A stretch of DNA of 64,000 bases from Seriola aureovittata (lineage: Eukaryota > Chordata > Actinopteri > Carangiformes > Carangidae): contig NC_079380.1 in assembly GCF_021018895.1 (NCBI RefSeq), forward strand, positions 7,365,736 through 7,429,735, in the 5' to 3' direction. The translations under genes were made by a program, and so were the position numbers. Position 1 is the stretch's first letter, and each line of letters starts with the position of its first letter. The notes beneath the pieces were generated by a model. It saw only the letters and a list, made by a program, of their open reading frames with translations. It did no database searches and was not told the origin of the DNA. This document shows, in pieces, positions 1-24,000 of the stretch.

Positions 1-494
1 GAGTTAGCCTGGAGGTAAGGTGTCTAATGTTTTTGGCTTAAACTTAGTCAGTCTTCAGTGTGAATCAGTCTTACTTGCATTAGACTAATCTACAAGCAAA
101 TTTAAGACTCGTCTGAAATATCTTTGTGAAACAGACCTCAGATTTAAGCCTTCTAGTGTCAGACTCTGCAAATATATAATTCTTCCCAGTGAAGCTCAAA
201 CATCCAAGTGAAGTAACAGTAAGCAAAACACATTTTTGAATGGAAACTTTTTGTTGTGTCGTATCTGCTTGACCATGTGCACAGATCTGTTTTTTTTTCA
301 TTGCAAATAAACCAGGGATATAAACACTAAAATCTTAAACTTTAATAAACTGTCTAGACATTAAATAAATATAGTTATTTAGTAAGAAGGTACCAAAACA
401 GAAATGTGTTTAAACTGTTTTTGATATTACTGAGGTATTGTTGTATCTGCTGTAAGTGATGTCAGTATAGATGGTAGCTAGGCAGCACAGAGGA

Positions 495-514
495 GGGGGG
501 GGGGGGGGGGGGGG
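495..514. repeat. Poly-G homopolymer, 20 nt
   Basis: Uninterrupted run of 20 G. A complementary C20 run lies about 270 bp downstream, so transcripts or single strands could pair. Runs of this kind are also prone to assembly length error. Confidence 0.95.
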
Positions 515-783
515 ACGACTTAGTTGAGTGTGTGAGGATGCATATGGAGATTGCATTGCTGTGTGTGGGGATCACAGACTGTCTGTGGGAGTGCAGAGGG
601 GTTCTGGTGAGATGTAGTTATGAAAGCGAGTAAAAAGGGCGGCAGCTGTGAGGCTATTGAGCTGCACTCGTTGGCTTGACGCTGCCTGTGACCTTGGCCT
701 CTGGAGCTAATGGAAGTGGAGGGCAGTGTGCGTGCTCTCTGTGTATCTGTCAACCCTCCAACTGCCCTTTAAATCACAGCCCT

Positions 784-803
784 CCCCCCCCCCCCCCCCC
801 CCC
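784..803. repeat. Poly-C homopolymer, 20 nt
   Basis: Uninterrupted run of 20 C, complementary to the G20 run at 495-514 and the same length as the C20 run in the setd1a 3' UTR. Confidence 0.95.
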
Positions 804-1241
804 AGCCGTCTTCATACTGGTGCCAGTTTTAGTTTCTGTCCAGCTTGAATTTACTCGCAGTGGTATCATAGTCACGGGTTGTAGATGAATGTCAGGCCTC
901 ACAGGTCAGGTTTTAGGTCACAGCAATCGTTACATGTGGGAGCAGCGGATCAATTACAACACCAAGAGCAAGTTTTCTACAGATTTATCACGTCGCTAAT
1001 TTTAAATAAATCTCTAAACATATGTCTTCTTTTCTTCTGGTTGTGTTTCGTTATACAATAAAAACTTTCGTTGTCCCGCCTAATTGGATTTCGATTGGCA
1101 CCTTACAAAAAGGGAAATGAAGGTTGTCATTGATCGTTGTTCATATTGATTTGTCTGCATAACATGAAGCACACAATGTGATTGACTAGACTGCAGCTTG
1201 TAAAAGACAGATAATTGTAGAAAAGCACACTGTAACTCCTA

Positions 1242-1265
1242 GTGTGTGTGTGTGTGTGTGTGTGT
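1242..1265. repeat. (GT)12 microsatellite
   Basis: Perfect GT dinucleotide run in non-coding DNA; no other feature beside it. Confidence 0.9.
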
Positions 1266-4200
1266 ATTTTGGCAAAGCAGAAGTGTGTTTATGTGGTGCC
1301 CCCTGGCTTTGAATGAGCTTACAACAGGGAGAAAGTAGAAGTAGAAATCTGGGTTTAGTTTACATTTTTAAGTTTGAGCATTTTAGTCCACTTTAACTGT
1401 GTGTGTTGAAGTGTTTGTGTTAAGCAGGTTCATATTCAAACCTATAACACGTTCATTAGAGATTTGATGACAGTCTTTATTTTTGGGTGACAACGACGGG
1501 TGTGTTTGAGACAGTACGAGTCCATCAAAATAAATTGATAAACAAGTTGTCTGATTCTTCTCTAATACAATATATCAAAATATTTATTTCTACAAATATT
1601 TCTGGCTAAATGGGAGGATATGATACGGATATTGTTTCGATTTTTGTAAATAAATTTGGGCAAAAAAAAAACCACCCAAAACATGCATGATGGTACTAAA
1701 ATATTACAGCTATGGCTTAAGTTTGACCAAAAAAAAGTACAATATATTGTCAATTTGTTTTTTCCGTTTAAGATAATACCCTTAATGACTTTGAACAACT
1801 TACAGGACATCACGTCTTCAGAAACAAAATCATACGAATTTAAATACACCTCGTTTAGTCAGAATTTAGACAAGACTTAAGACTCAAAGAGGATGAATTA
1901 AATAAACTTGGTTGCAGGGTAAACACATTAAAATATTTAGATACTTGTTTTCTCATTGTTGAGCATAAATCAGGCGTCCCACATAGTCAACAAAGAGTCT
2001 TAAAGGAAAATTAAAACCGGTATTTTTCTTTCTCGTAGAACTCAAAGCATCTTTTATCTCAACAAATTGTTTTGTTGTTGCATTATGAATGTTTAGCAGG
2101 GCCTGCTTTGACTTTGCACAGTTGTTGCTGGTTGAGTACCAGTGGAGGTGGGGGATGCCGTCATTCATACAGCCTCTGGACAGTTTTTTTCATGTGTTTG
2201 AAAGAGGATCCTGCAGTGAGGGCTGGGCTACAGGCAGGGAGGATGAACGAGGGAGCAGGAGGGAGGGAGATACAGACGGATAGATAGAGGTTGCCATCTC
2301 CCTCTCTCTCTCTTGCTCTCTCTCATAGTCTTAGTCTTCTCCCGTTGTTTACCCTGTGGCGGGCTTCAGCATGAGCTTCAAGCAGAAACTTCAGCCTGTG
2401 AGTGTTTCAGCCTTACTGGGTCTCTCACGTCCCCTTGTGTCCTCTTCCAACTCTTCAGCTCTACCTCCCTGTTTGTTTGCCACCGGCGTCCTTTTTCCTT
2501 TCCTTCTTCACCCCCACCGTCTTCATCCTCCTTCTCACCCTTCCTTTTTACTAGCTGTAGCTCCACAGGTGAGCAACATCAGCTTTATCCAGGTAAAGCT
2601 GATGCCATGTCACCTTGCTATGACAAGGTCCTGTTTATGGACACTTGCCCCAAACTTGATTTTGCTCTCACAGCATTTTGTATTTGAGTTGAGTGATGGT
2701 GTTTGAAGTACAGAATTAGGTGTTGTGCTTATGTTTAGAGTGGAATAAGACAGGATTAGGATGCACGGTCTGAATAGTTTAATGTCGTGTTCACTGCGGT
2801 TGTCTTCGGATGGAATATACAGGGAAAAGCAAAGACAAGCAACAGAAACAAGTTATATGTGATGGATTTTGCATTTTGCATAGTGGCTTTTTTTTTCAAA
2901 ACTGAGAATAAAAGTAGGATTTTTTCTTTTCATTGCAGGTAAATACCATTCGTAATGTGTGATTATTTACTACATAACAAATAATGTCCTAGAAGCAGCT
3001 CACAGCAGCAGTTTTATGTATTTCACACTCTCTTTCATGATTTATTTGCTGTTCAGTCTTTAAGCTTCCCTTGTACTTAACCTCTCCGCTGTCTTTTGAA
3101 TCTAATAAATATGAAAATGTATAAACAGTGAACTCTTCCTTTCATAATTATAAAGTCAGAGTAGCAACAGAGAGCTGTTGCGTGCAAACTAGAGGTGGCA
3201 GTTCATTATGAAACAGAGCTGTGGACAACATCAATACTTTAAAATGTTTTGGATGAGTGAACCTCGCTCATGTGTTTACATTCTCATTACTGTGTTGTCT
3301 TTCTACATCTGTTCAGCTGCGATGGTCAGTGGCTGATACGCAAAAGAGAGCCGCAGGTTGTTGTGTTAGAGGGATTCAATAAATATTGCAGGGTTTTCCA
3401 CCTTCGCCCCATTTCCAAAACACTGTACGCTGTCTATTGGTCATAAAAACAGATTTGAGGAGCAAGAGCAGAGGCAAACATCCGTCTGTCGTTACAGGGC
3501 ATTGCATGCTATAATGGAAAACTATACAGGCTTGGGTTATTCCCAGTGAAGATCTTACTTCCCCCTTTCTTTTTTCCTGTCTTACTTTCTTTCTTTTTTT
3601 AACCAAATATGGCCACACACATTTAGTAGCTTTTTTAAATGTAGTACTTTGTCCTTAAGAAGCCATTTACTTGCTGGCCCCTGTTTTAGCCTTAGCTGCA
3701 GTAGTGGAAAGAAACAGCATTTTTGTTCGGTGGGAGGAGGGGATCTAAATAGTCAATACCATGCTAAACTTAACTTGTGGTCCCTGTGTGAGTTTATTAG
3801 AGTGTTTGGTTGTAGAGCCACTGCAGCCACAAGTCCATCTTCTTTTGTCATGCTGACTATGACCAAGGTAATGCAAACTAAAATGCAAATGAGGGTCTAA
3901 AAACTGGAGGACTTTGAGGAGATGTAAGGACAACAATGCACTGAGAGCATTTTTTACTAGTTGTTAATGCAGATATGGATGACAGCAACGGGGCATCAGA
4001 AAAATACATCTGTTAGAGACCGATCACTGTTAAATCAGCCAGCCCAAGTCCTGACATTGTAGTTAACAAGAATTAACTGAAATCACTCCTACGTAGTGTG
4101 CAATCAATGACAGCACTTATTCTGGTCCACAATTGACCAGAACTCTGGCAGTTGGGGTCATATGGTCTAGATACAATGGGGATCACATGGTGAGGCAGAG

Positions 4201-5868
4201 GCAGGTAAGGCTGCTTTAAAAAGAACAGCTAGAGCTGTGACTTAGTGAAAGTGCCTGTGGAGAGAGGACAGAGCTGCACAGGGACCCTGTTAGATCTAGG
4301 TGGGAGGTTTTTCTGTAAGAAGGTGATGCAGCAGAGGAGGTGGCCGCTGCACAGCAGGCAGGTAGGGCTGCAGAGGGTTTGGAGGAGCCTTCCCTGCTGC
4401 TGTGGTCGCCACCAGGATAAGAACCAGGACATGGAGGCTCTTATTGTCGTGCCGGTCAGTGGGATCTTTGTACTCATCGCTTAATTCACAAATATCTTAC
4501 TGTTTTTGCGTTGGTCTGCCTGTTAATGCAAATAGTGGTGGTGGCAATACTGGGTGGAGAGTTGCATGTTGGTTTTTTTTTTTTTTGCTTTGTTAAAGGA
4601 AGGAGCTGTTTCTGTTCTGCACTAAAACATTTGCATATTGAGAAACTAAGTGTGTGGACATGTTGGTATTAGAGGGCTGTGATATTTTATTCTGCCAAAT
4701 TTGGTGAGAATTTTTTTGAGGTGGTTGTTACTTACCTTTAGGTGCAGAATGTTATGAAGGAAAGTCTGATTGGCTGTGACACGCAGTGTGTAGTGTGAAG
4801 ACACAAAGCGTGAGCAGCACTAATTTATGCATACACATTTTCCCTGCTCAAATTAAGAGCTATTTTAATATCAGGATATTTTTAATCTGGATATTTCTTT
4901 GTTGCCTCACTTTAAGTGATAGAACATCTTACATTTTGGTGCCTGGTTTGATTTATCCTGGATATTTTTTCTTTTTTTATATCTGTGCATGAAAAGGGAA
5001 GCGTTCACATGCACAGCTTTACCTACAAAGTTGGCGATGTAGTCTATTATCTGCTCTGATCTAGACCAGCGCCACACGAACCTTAGGCAAGCACTGCTGG
5101 TGACAATCAGTTAACATTTCCTGTTTTCTTCAGCTTAAAATGTTTTTGCTGGAAGGCTTTTATTCTGAAGCAGCTCCAGTAAGTGAGTTTGCATACATGC
5201 TACATATCAACGTGACAACATGAACGTAACACTGTTCTTTTCTCCCAAAGAGTTGGTCAACGAAAACACTTTAATATGCACTTCTGTGAATATGCCTGTA
5301 AGTCATAGTAAGCCACTGCCATTCAGAGATGAGAAGTTAGAGTTGCTCTAATGCGCTTGGGCTGGTTTGTTTTGCGTAGGAGATTTAGAAAATACTAAAT
5401 AGCAACAGCTCTCTGTTTACCAGTGACTTATAAGTGATATAAAAGTGAAAAAGTGGAGTGTAAATTACGGCACAGGTCATGAATATTAAACCTCATGAAG
5501 AATTAAACTGGCTGAAAAATTTTAACTCCTAAAAAATTAAACCTGAAGTTATATTTGGTTAATGGCATTTAAATAATAATGATAATTAGAAGTTATCGAT
5601 CTACAGGCCAATTATTAAACTTTTCCCTGCTGTTTTATTCTTTCTGGATAATGGTAGTCACCTGCTCTCTCTCATCATAGCGTTTGCTTAAGTGTCAGAA
5701 TTTTCCATCTCATAACAGATACATCAATGAATGGAGCCACCTGTTATCCTGTTTGAAGTATAGGCTTCATGAAGTAACTTCGAGTGAAGTAAACTTTATG
5801 GTTATGTTTCTCACTGTCCTTCCTTCATTATTGATAACATCTTCTCCATCTCTTCCCTATGTTGTCAG

Positions 5869-16549
<10,681 letters not shown>

Positions 16550-17790
16550 AATACCAGTCACCACCACCCAAAAGCCTGGTGCTTTTGGACGGGACGGCCA
16601 TATGTTACCAAGATTGTTACTTCCTTCTCCCTCCCTTTAAAATCTCCTCTGTCCCGTTCACGCCACCAAGGGTTCAGAGTGCCTCCTGTTTCTTACAGGC
16701 TCAACGGTGCCCTCACAGGCTGCTGTGGTTTTGTGCTCCAGCATCCCTTCACCCCTGAGGTCCTGTGCAATGAAGAGATCACTCCATCCAGCTGGGCGGG
16801 AAAATTGTGAAATTGTGAAACATGAGTTGAGAGCAAGCACACAGACACATACATGCGTCAAGCAGTCGACTGTGTTTCCTCGAAGAGAGGTGAAACGCCA
16901 AGGACTACTAATATGTTTCACGTGTGAAGAATTATCTGCATTCACTTTGTATAAGAATTGCACATTTAGAGTGTAGAAAAATTTTAATCATTTATTTGGG
17001 ACTGAAATTATTTTCATAATATTAGAGATGTATTGGTTACATTAAGAGCCATACGTCAAGTAAATGTCATAACTATGAGTGTAAAAAGTTATAGATTCCC
17101 TGTTGTTTTGGTGTATGTTGAAAACAAATATCAAAAGGCAAACCGTAACTGTCTGGCACACTGAAGGAAGGCTGCTCAAGGTTCATGGCAGTGTTGGGAA
17201 AAAAAATGACAAGTGAAGTGTAATTTTCATCTCATATTTCATGTTCTGACATTTTGACATGAATCAACAGTGCTGGTTAAGTGTGATATTGGATCATGAG
17301 AAGGTATTTACAACGTACACAATCAAGCAGAGCAGAAAAACCTAATAGTTTCTTGTACATGAACACGTAGATCTTAGAGTTTTGTTTTGATCACGGCTGC
17401 TTTGCTTGGTTTCCCCCCTGTTTCTTTTTCTGTTCAAATGTGTCAACTGTTTCTGTGGCATGGTCACATGGTTTCATAATGTACCAGATGTGTTTATTTG
17501 AAAGTGCCAACATTAGGGGAGCTCTCCCGTTTCGTCTTGACTCACAGTGGGTAGGCTGTGACATTTAAAACTGCTGAAGGTTGTGGATTGTAACTGTCAG
17601 TCCCACACACAGACACAGAGACGACGTCTCGAGGCATCCTACGTTAACATGATTTCACAGTTCCAACCATGAGGTGAATGTAATGCCTTTTAAGCATTTA
17701 CAATTATATATATATATATATATAATGTTTCTTGAAACACAAATTCCTGTTATTTATCTATTTTAGATTAAAGACACTGCAGACTTACAC
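16550..17790 (+). other. Probable kcnh6 3' UTR and downstream DNA
   Basis: No ORF of interest follows the TAG at 16547-16549. A (TA)n run lies near 17706-17723 and an ATTAAA at 17767-17772 is a possible poly(A) signal, but no strong AATAAA with a GT-rich element was found, so the UTR end is a guess. Confidence 0.4.
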
Positions 17791-18111
17791 TGGAAGTCCA
17801 AACTGGTTTTATTTTCCAAATGTTGACTCTTACACAACATGTAATGTAACATAAAATGTAATGTCACATAAAGTGCAGAGGAAACACTGAAGGACTGATG
17901 GATGACTGAGGATGCATTCAGTGACAGACCTGCAGAGTTAGACCAGGACTGGTTGTGATGCCTGAAGCAGCAGCTGCATTTAATTCAAGTAGACAAACGA
18001 GCATTCATCACATGGTGCATTATTTACTGAAGATGTCATAGATGAGGTAAGTACTAGTCTGAGGTGCTATACTTGTGTATGTAAATTTGATGTTGATGTT
18101 GTACAGGTAAA

Positions 18112-18968
18112 TACACTCACCAAGTACTTTATTAGGAACACCTGTGCACCTCTTTATTCATGCATTCATCCAATCAGCCAATCATGTGGCAGCAGTGCAG
18201 AGCATGGCATGCAGATACAGGTGAGAAGCTTTAGTTCATGTTCACAGAAAACATCAGAACGAGAGAAAGAATGTTATCTGAGTGAGTTTGACCGTGGCAT
18301 GATTGTTGGTGCCAGATGGGCTGGTTTTTGTTTTTTTCTTAAACTGCTGATCTCCTGGGATTTTCATGCACAACAGTCTCTAGAGTTTTTACTTAGAATG
18401 GTACAAAAACAAAAAGTGGACAGTTGAAGACTGGAGAACTGTAGCCTGGTCTGATGAAGCTCAGTTTCTGCTGAGACACGCAGATGGTAGAGCCAGAGTT
18501 TGGCACCAGCAGCATGACGCCATGGACCCATCCTTCCTTGTGTCAACAGCCCAGGCTGGTGGTGGTGTAATGTAATGTAATGAAATGTTGTGGGGGATGT
18601 TTTCTTTCTTGACACACTTTGGGTCCTTAATACCAATCAATTATAGTCTGAAGGCATGTCTATCTTGAGTGTTGTTGCTGCGCATGTGCCACGATTTACT
18701 GGTTGACAATGAGTTCAGTGAACTTCACGGGTCTCCCTAGTCACCCAGCTCTGACTCCAGTACAACACCTTAAACACGTGGTCGAACAGGAGATTGGCAG
18801 CATGAACAAATCTGCAGAAATGTGATGCAATCATGTCGACATGGAGCAGAATCTGAGGAATGCTTCCAACATCTTTTGCCACGGCGACTTGAGAGTATTT
18901 TAAGAGCAAAGGGAGGAATGAGCCGGTATTTGTATTAATAGTGTCTCATAAAGTGCACAGTGAGTGTA
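18112..18968 (+). mobile_element. Degenerate Tc1/mariner-type DNA transposon
   Basis: Bounded by TA-CACTCACC at the left and CAGTGAGTG-TA at the right; left terminal sequence continues with the CTTTATTAGGAACACCTGTG seen in fish Tc1-like elements. Plus-strand remnants of the transposase N-terminal HTH region are recognisable (MIVGARWAGF, QQSLEFL) and a central TCTGATGAAGCTCAGTTTCT block matches the DDE region. At 857 bp it has internal deletions relative to the roughly 1.2-kb autonomous form, and frames are broken. It is fossil. Confidence 0.8.
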
Positions 18969-19386
18969 TTGTATTTTTTTACTCCATTTAATTTAACAGT
19001 TATCTGTCAAACTTCTGCTGAACACATACAATAAGACTTTTTTTTTTTTTTTTTTTAAAGTTACATTTACCAACAGGAGAACTTAAAACTGGGCCCACCT
19101 TAATTGGATATAATTCAATAATGAGTGGAGATGATACTTCCAGGATCTTTTGCTGATAGTAGGCCACTCATACACATTTACTTAAGTCAAATTTTCAATA
19201 CAGGACTTGTGAACTTGTGAGGGAATATTTTACATGGTTGCAGTTTGCATTTCATTCAGCCGATCAGACACTGATGGCAGAAACCTCCCCTGCAAGGTGC
19301 CTGACTATTGGGACCAATTTAGGGCTCTGAAGATGCAGTTATCAGTGTAGACAGAATAGAGAAGAAGGGTCAGTCCTTTAAATGAG

Positions 19387-19510
19387 CAGAGGTGGTACAT
19401 TTACTCAAGTACTGTCCTTAAGTACAATTTTGAGGTACTTGTACTTTACATGAGTGTTTCCACTTTGTGCTACTTTCTACTTTTACTTCACTAAAATCCA
19501 GAGGAAAATT
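19387..19510. repeat. Terminal part of the teleost MITE-like repeat
   Basis: Begins with GAGGTGGTACATTTACTCAA and continues TTAAGTACAATTTTGAGGTA CTTG..., the same family as 33361-33844. Followed by poly-T and poly-A tracts to 19670. The end is not clear. Confidence 0.55.
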
Positions 19511-19750
19511 GAGATACACATTAAAATTCTATAAACAATTTTTTTTTTTTTTTAGCTTGTGACTCCATACAAAAAAAGAAGTGTATTGTCACTAAACTTC
19601 TTAGATGACTCATTCAATTAACTGTTTGAAGCCAAAGAACATTATATTATTATTTAAAAAAAAAAAAAAAAAAAGATCATAGAATATTCCAAAAAATGAA
19701 TTCAAATTTGTGTTGCAGAACTGTTTTCTTTTTTCCCCTCCCATGAATCA

Positions 19751-19819
19751 TCTCACAGCTCAGTGGTGAAGCATTTGACTGCAGATCAAGAGATCTCATG
19801 TATAAATCCATGTGTCCTG
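19751..19819 (+). pseudogene. Decayed tRNA-Cys copy
   Basis: The core CAGCTCAGTGGTGAAGCATT TGACTGCAGATCAAGAG keeps D arm and anticodon arm with GCA, but the 5' acceptor strand is lost and the T arm and 3' acceptor strand are mutated, so it cannot fold as a tRNA. It lies between kcnh6 and dcaf7, outside both genes. Confidence 0.8.
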
Positions 19820-21015
19820 TTTTTATATTTATCCTTTGGTCACATAAAGGTGAGAATACTGTTAACTCCCAACATTAGAGGAACTTTAACCCACTTGTAT
19901 CTTCACAAAATCAAGCAATAACAAGTGTGTTCCTAAGACATGGAGGAATACAATTTATTAGAGCAAATTCAATAATAAACTTTATGAAAAAAGCTACAAC
20001 ATGAACACTTGGCTTACCAACATTGTAGGTTGATATATTTATATGTATGTACATTTTGCCTTGTAATGGCATGCTACAAGGACATGACCCTTTAATTATT
20101 GAAAACAGGTAAAAGAGAGGCAGACACAGACACAGTCAGAAAGTTGTTTCACTCTCTTCTCATTTCACAACTCACTCTAACACAAAGAAAAAAACTCAGC
20201 TTTCCAAGCACAATCTTCTACAAATAAAAAGAAGAGAATAATTAGGGAGCTAAAAGGCTGAACAACATTGCTCTGGTAGGTTCTCAGTGTTGCTGTACAA
20301 GGCTGCCTCACAGCATCAACAGCCAAACTTAAACACGCTACATGATGACAGACAGCACAGCAGTGACAATATGAAGCCCTCTCAGGTTATTTTACAATTT
20401 TTAAAAGTTGCACAGGTCACATTTTGAGCCTGAATACAATTATTTGGAGAGGACACTGGACACACACCCATTTAAAAATTCAAATTGCCACAGGAGTAAA
20501 CAAGACTGTAATATACTGATATTTCAATCAGCAATAATATGGTACGAGTCCACAAGAAGGCTACGACAAATTCTGACATATCAGAGAGGTCATCGTCTGC
20601 CACCTAAAGCAGTTTGTATCAACCTTTACAAATCCAACAGATGAAACACCTAAACCCTTCATGATAATCTCACATCTGGCTGAAATCACACCAAGTATAA
20701 AAATCTGATTTTCAAAGACAACAGCTCAGAGTTCGAAGCTTCCTATAGCTGCTGTGCAGATGATGAACACTACCTTGTGAGCAAAATAAATAAGAGCTGA
20801 AACACGTTTAATAGAAGAAGAATGGAGTAAAGACATGGAAGAAAATGTAAACCAGGTTATTGTGGAGTAGGTGTGTGTGATACTCCAAACACGTTCAGAC
20901 AGTTCACTCGTGACCTCATCCTCGTCTTGAAAGCAGTGGGATGAGGGGGAAAAAAATTAAGTCCAAATCTGAAACAACAACACTCCTTCTCCTCTTCATC
21001 CAAGTGTCCATAGCT
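19820..21015 (-). other. dcaf7: Probable dcaf7 3' UTR
   Basis: Non-coding DNA downstream of the dcaf7 stop. A TTTATT on the plus strand at 19954-19959 is an AATAAA signal on the minus strand and would give a UTR of about 1.1 kb. This is inferred from the signal only. Confidence 0.4.
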
Positions 21016-24000
21016 TTAGACACGCAGGATCTCCAGGCAGTTATTGTAGCAGATGGCGATCCAGTCCGGCTGTGTGGACGCCCACTGCACATTGTTAATC
21101 TCCCCTTCAGCGGTGTAGGCCAGGATGGGATCTTCAATGGCCCGTGGCATCTGCTGGATGTCCCATATCAGGGCCTGGTGGTCGTCAGCTGAGGGGAAAA
21201 AGACATTATGAGACCGTTTTGAGAAATATTTGAGACTGGAGGAGCAGGTAACGTGGGAAATTCAGTTCATCAGACATGGAAATGCCTGTCTTTACTTCAG
21301 ACCTCTGGGGAAAAAAACATCAGCTTTCTCGATAATTTGAATGAGGCCGATCTGCTGACACAGAGAAGGTGTCACACGGACGGCTGCAGCAGAAAATGTA
21401 GGCTTGTCTGACAAATAGTTTGACTCAACTTTAGCCACACTGTCATTTTATTATCACATAGATCTGGCAATAATCATTGGAAAAGGTGTTAGATTCGTGC
21501 TGCATTGGCCAATGAAATACATACAATCAACATTCCAGGTTGATGGACTCATTCATCTGATGGTCCACCTGGACTTCCTGGATTGTATTTTACATCTCAT
21601 CAGTCCAGCACCTAAAGCAACATGCCCCCAACCAATGCAGCCTCTTGCTGTCGGTCTGAACATCTCCTTACCTGCAGTGCAGATGTGACATGAGGAGTGG
21701 GGGGCCCAGGCGATGCCATTAACACAGGCGCGATGGTTGTTCAGCCGAGCCACTGGTGTGCAAGGTACACGTACATCCAGGATGACGACCTGTTACAGAG
21801 ATATTAATGATAGATTGAAACAGAAAGTTATTACATCATCTTCCTCTAGTGAACAGATTTTGCCCAGCTTTCATGGACTTGTAAATGTTCAAATTTCCAT
21901 TTTTTGAGTGCTGAGGACAATGTTTACATGTGTTAATTAAAACAGATTTAATTGGTCATCAAGATTAATACCAGTGAGAATATTTTGTCAAGAGTCAAGA
22001 ATTAACTTTCACTCCCAACTTCTAACCCAGCATGAACAAGAAGGGCTAAAAATAAAAGAAAAGAAAATTTAAACATCTCCAATTCCTTGAAAATTGGGAA
22101 ACTCAATTTGCTGAGGAAGAATGTGTGATTAGATCAAAAGCTGCGGAGCACCTACTTGAGGTGAGATTGTTTTGTAGATTAATGTTGGAAATTAACAAAA
22201 ACAGAAGAAACATTCAATTCTCATTATTTACAACGAATAATAAAGTGTCCATGAAATTCACATGGTACTGTAAAGGGTTTTCAGTAATACATGTCAACTC
22301 AAACCACTTCATGGATACATAGAGTTGAAACCTGCCATTGGCTTTCCAGTCTCAATCTTAATACAAAAAGCTGCAGAGAGAAAAGGCTACTGGCTGGAAG
22401 TAATCCACAGTACACTGACCTCCATGCCGTCCATGGCCATTGTGGCCAGGTAATTAGGGTCCTGCTTGTTCCAGCAGAGGCGGAGCAGCGGGTGGTGCTG
22501 CGGGTCTTCATAGATTATTGTGCTGTGTTCCAGGTGCCGGAGGTCAAACATGCGGACGGACCCATCAGCTCCCACAGAGGCAAACATATCTCTACCACCT
22601 CCTGCACGGCTGAATGCAATGTCATACACCTGTAAAGACACATTAATACATTAAATTAAATATTCTCTTAGACTGTGCGCACAACTATAGAGGGCGTGAT
22701 TCTGCAGAGCAGACGCAAAGAGACCTCTTTGTCATGAGCGATCAGCTGGGTCTTCACATGTCCAGAGACCAGGTTCACTCGTCCTAGCACCTGACCGGTC
22801 TCCAGCCCCCAGATAGTGCAGGTTGTGTCAATGCTGGAAGTTCCTGCAAAAAGAACCAACACCATAGAAACTCAAACTTCACACATGAAGGAACAACTAA
22901 GTCCAATTTATAGCTTTCTTATTATGGGCCATATTGTGTATTTCCTACCCAGCAGATTGGGATCAACTTCATTCCAGTCAAAGGAGGTGAGGGGCGCACA
23001 GAAGTCTGAGTTCTTGTTGTTGTTCAGCAAACATTCAAGACGTGTTTCTGTGTCACTGACCTGCAAGACAAATGCAAAGGAATTTGGCAGTGAGCAGACT
23101 TCCATACTCAAGCCAATGTGACCATGTCACTGCTGCCAGCTGGCAAGGCTGAAGCAGTAAACAAATTAAACTTATACCCAAACCACTGACTACTTCATGT
23201 TTAGACAACTACTGAGTATGGCAGATAATTGACAGATTTTTTTGTCTCTTGAAACTGTAGCTCACAGGGACACAAAAGAAAGAATTTGGAATATTTTATT
23301 CATCTATTTTTAGCTGTTGCCAAAAAAAATCCCATGAGAAGCCCAAAGCCAACACAGTCTTAGTCTCTCTCCATATTTTGTGAGTTTCCTACCCTGTGAG
23401 TCTGAAGACATCAATCTATAACAATGTGTCACATATATAGGGTTCAGTTTTTTCAAGGTTCAGGAAATTCCTGAAACAGCTGGGCACTATAGTTGTTAGC
23501 AACTTTTACTTACTTTGAAAAAAGGTTACACAATGCATTTAGTGGGGAAAATTTTCAGCAGCTGGATGGTGTATGGGAGAATAAATCAAAATTAATTACA
23601 GTGCCCATATTCAAGGTAATGAAGGAGTGTGTGCAATGTTGTGCTTTAAATAGGTTTTGAAAAAATTGGAGGTCTGTTGCACACAGGCAGCTTTAGCTAT
23701 ACAGACAATACTGTTTAGTAGGGTCAGAATCGGTGCGTGTTGGGGCCAGTCTTTGTGTGGATTGATGAACATAAGTGAACACATATGAGCAGATATCCTA
23801 CCCTCCAAATGCGCAGGTAGTCTCCACTGGTGGCCAGCAGGTCCGGGTAAACCCCCTTGGTGTCAGGGATCCACATGATCTTGGTGGTGGGGTAAGGGTG
23901 ATCAAATGTGTTCCTGCAGACAAACTCTGAGCTCTCCTCCTCCAGACCCACCAGCTGAACCTGTGCAGCATCAAACACATTACCTGTTATTTCCACACTG

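Larger units (their letters stand above)
1..5868. other. Upstream region or 5' intron of kcnh6, no recognised exon
   Basis: I find no exon coding for the ERG N-terminal PAS/cap domain here; those exons must lie left of the window or be absent. The stretch holds a G20 run, a C20 run and a short GT repeat within the first 1.3 kb, and otherwise ordinary AT-rich non-coding DNA. Two short open segments, ending at donor-like sites in phase 0 at 2568 and 4454, could serve as alternative first exons of kcnh6; they are treated as findings, not as genes. Confidence 0.6.

Noticed and set aside
18209..18909. Short ORFs on both strands near 18.2-18.9 kb
   Set aside because: They are fragments of the decayed Tc1 element.
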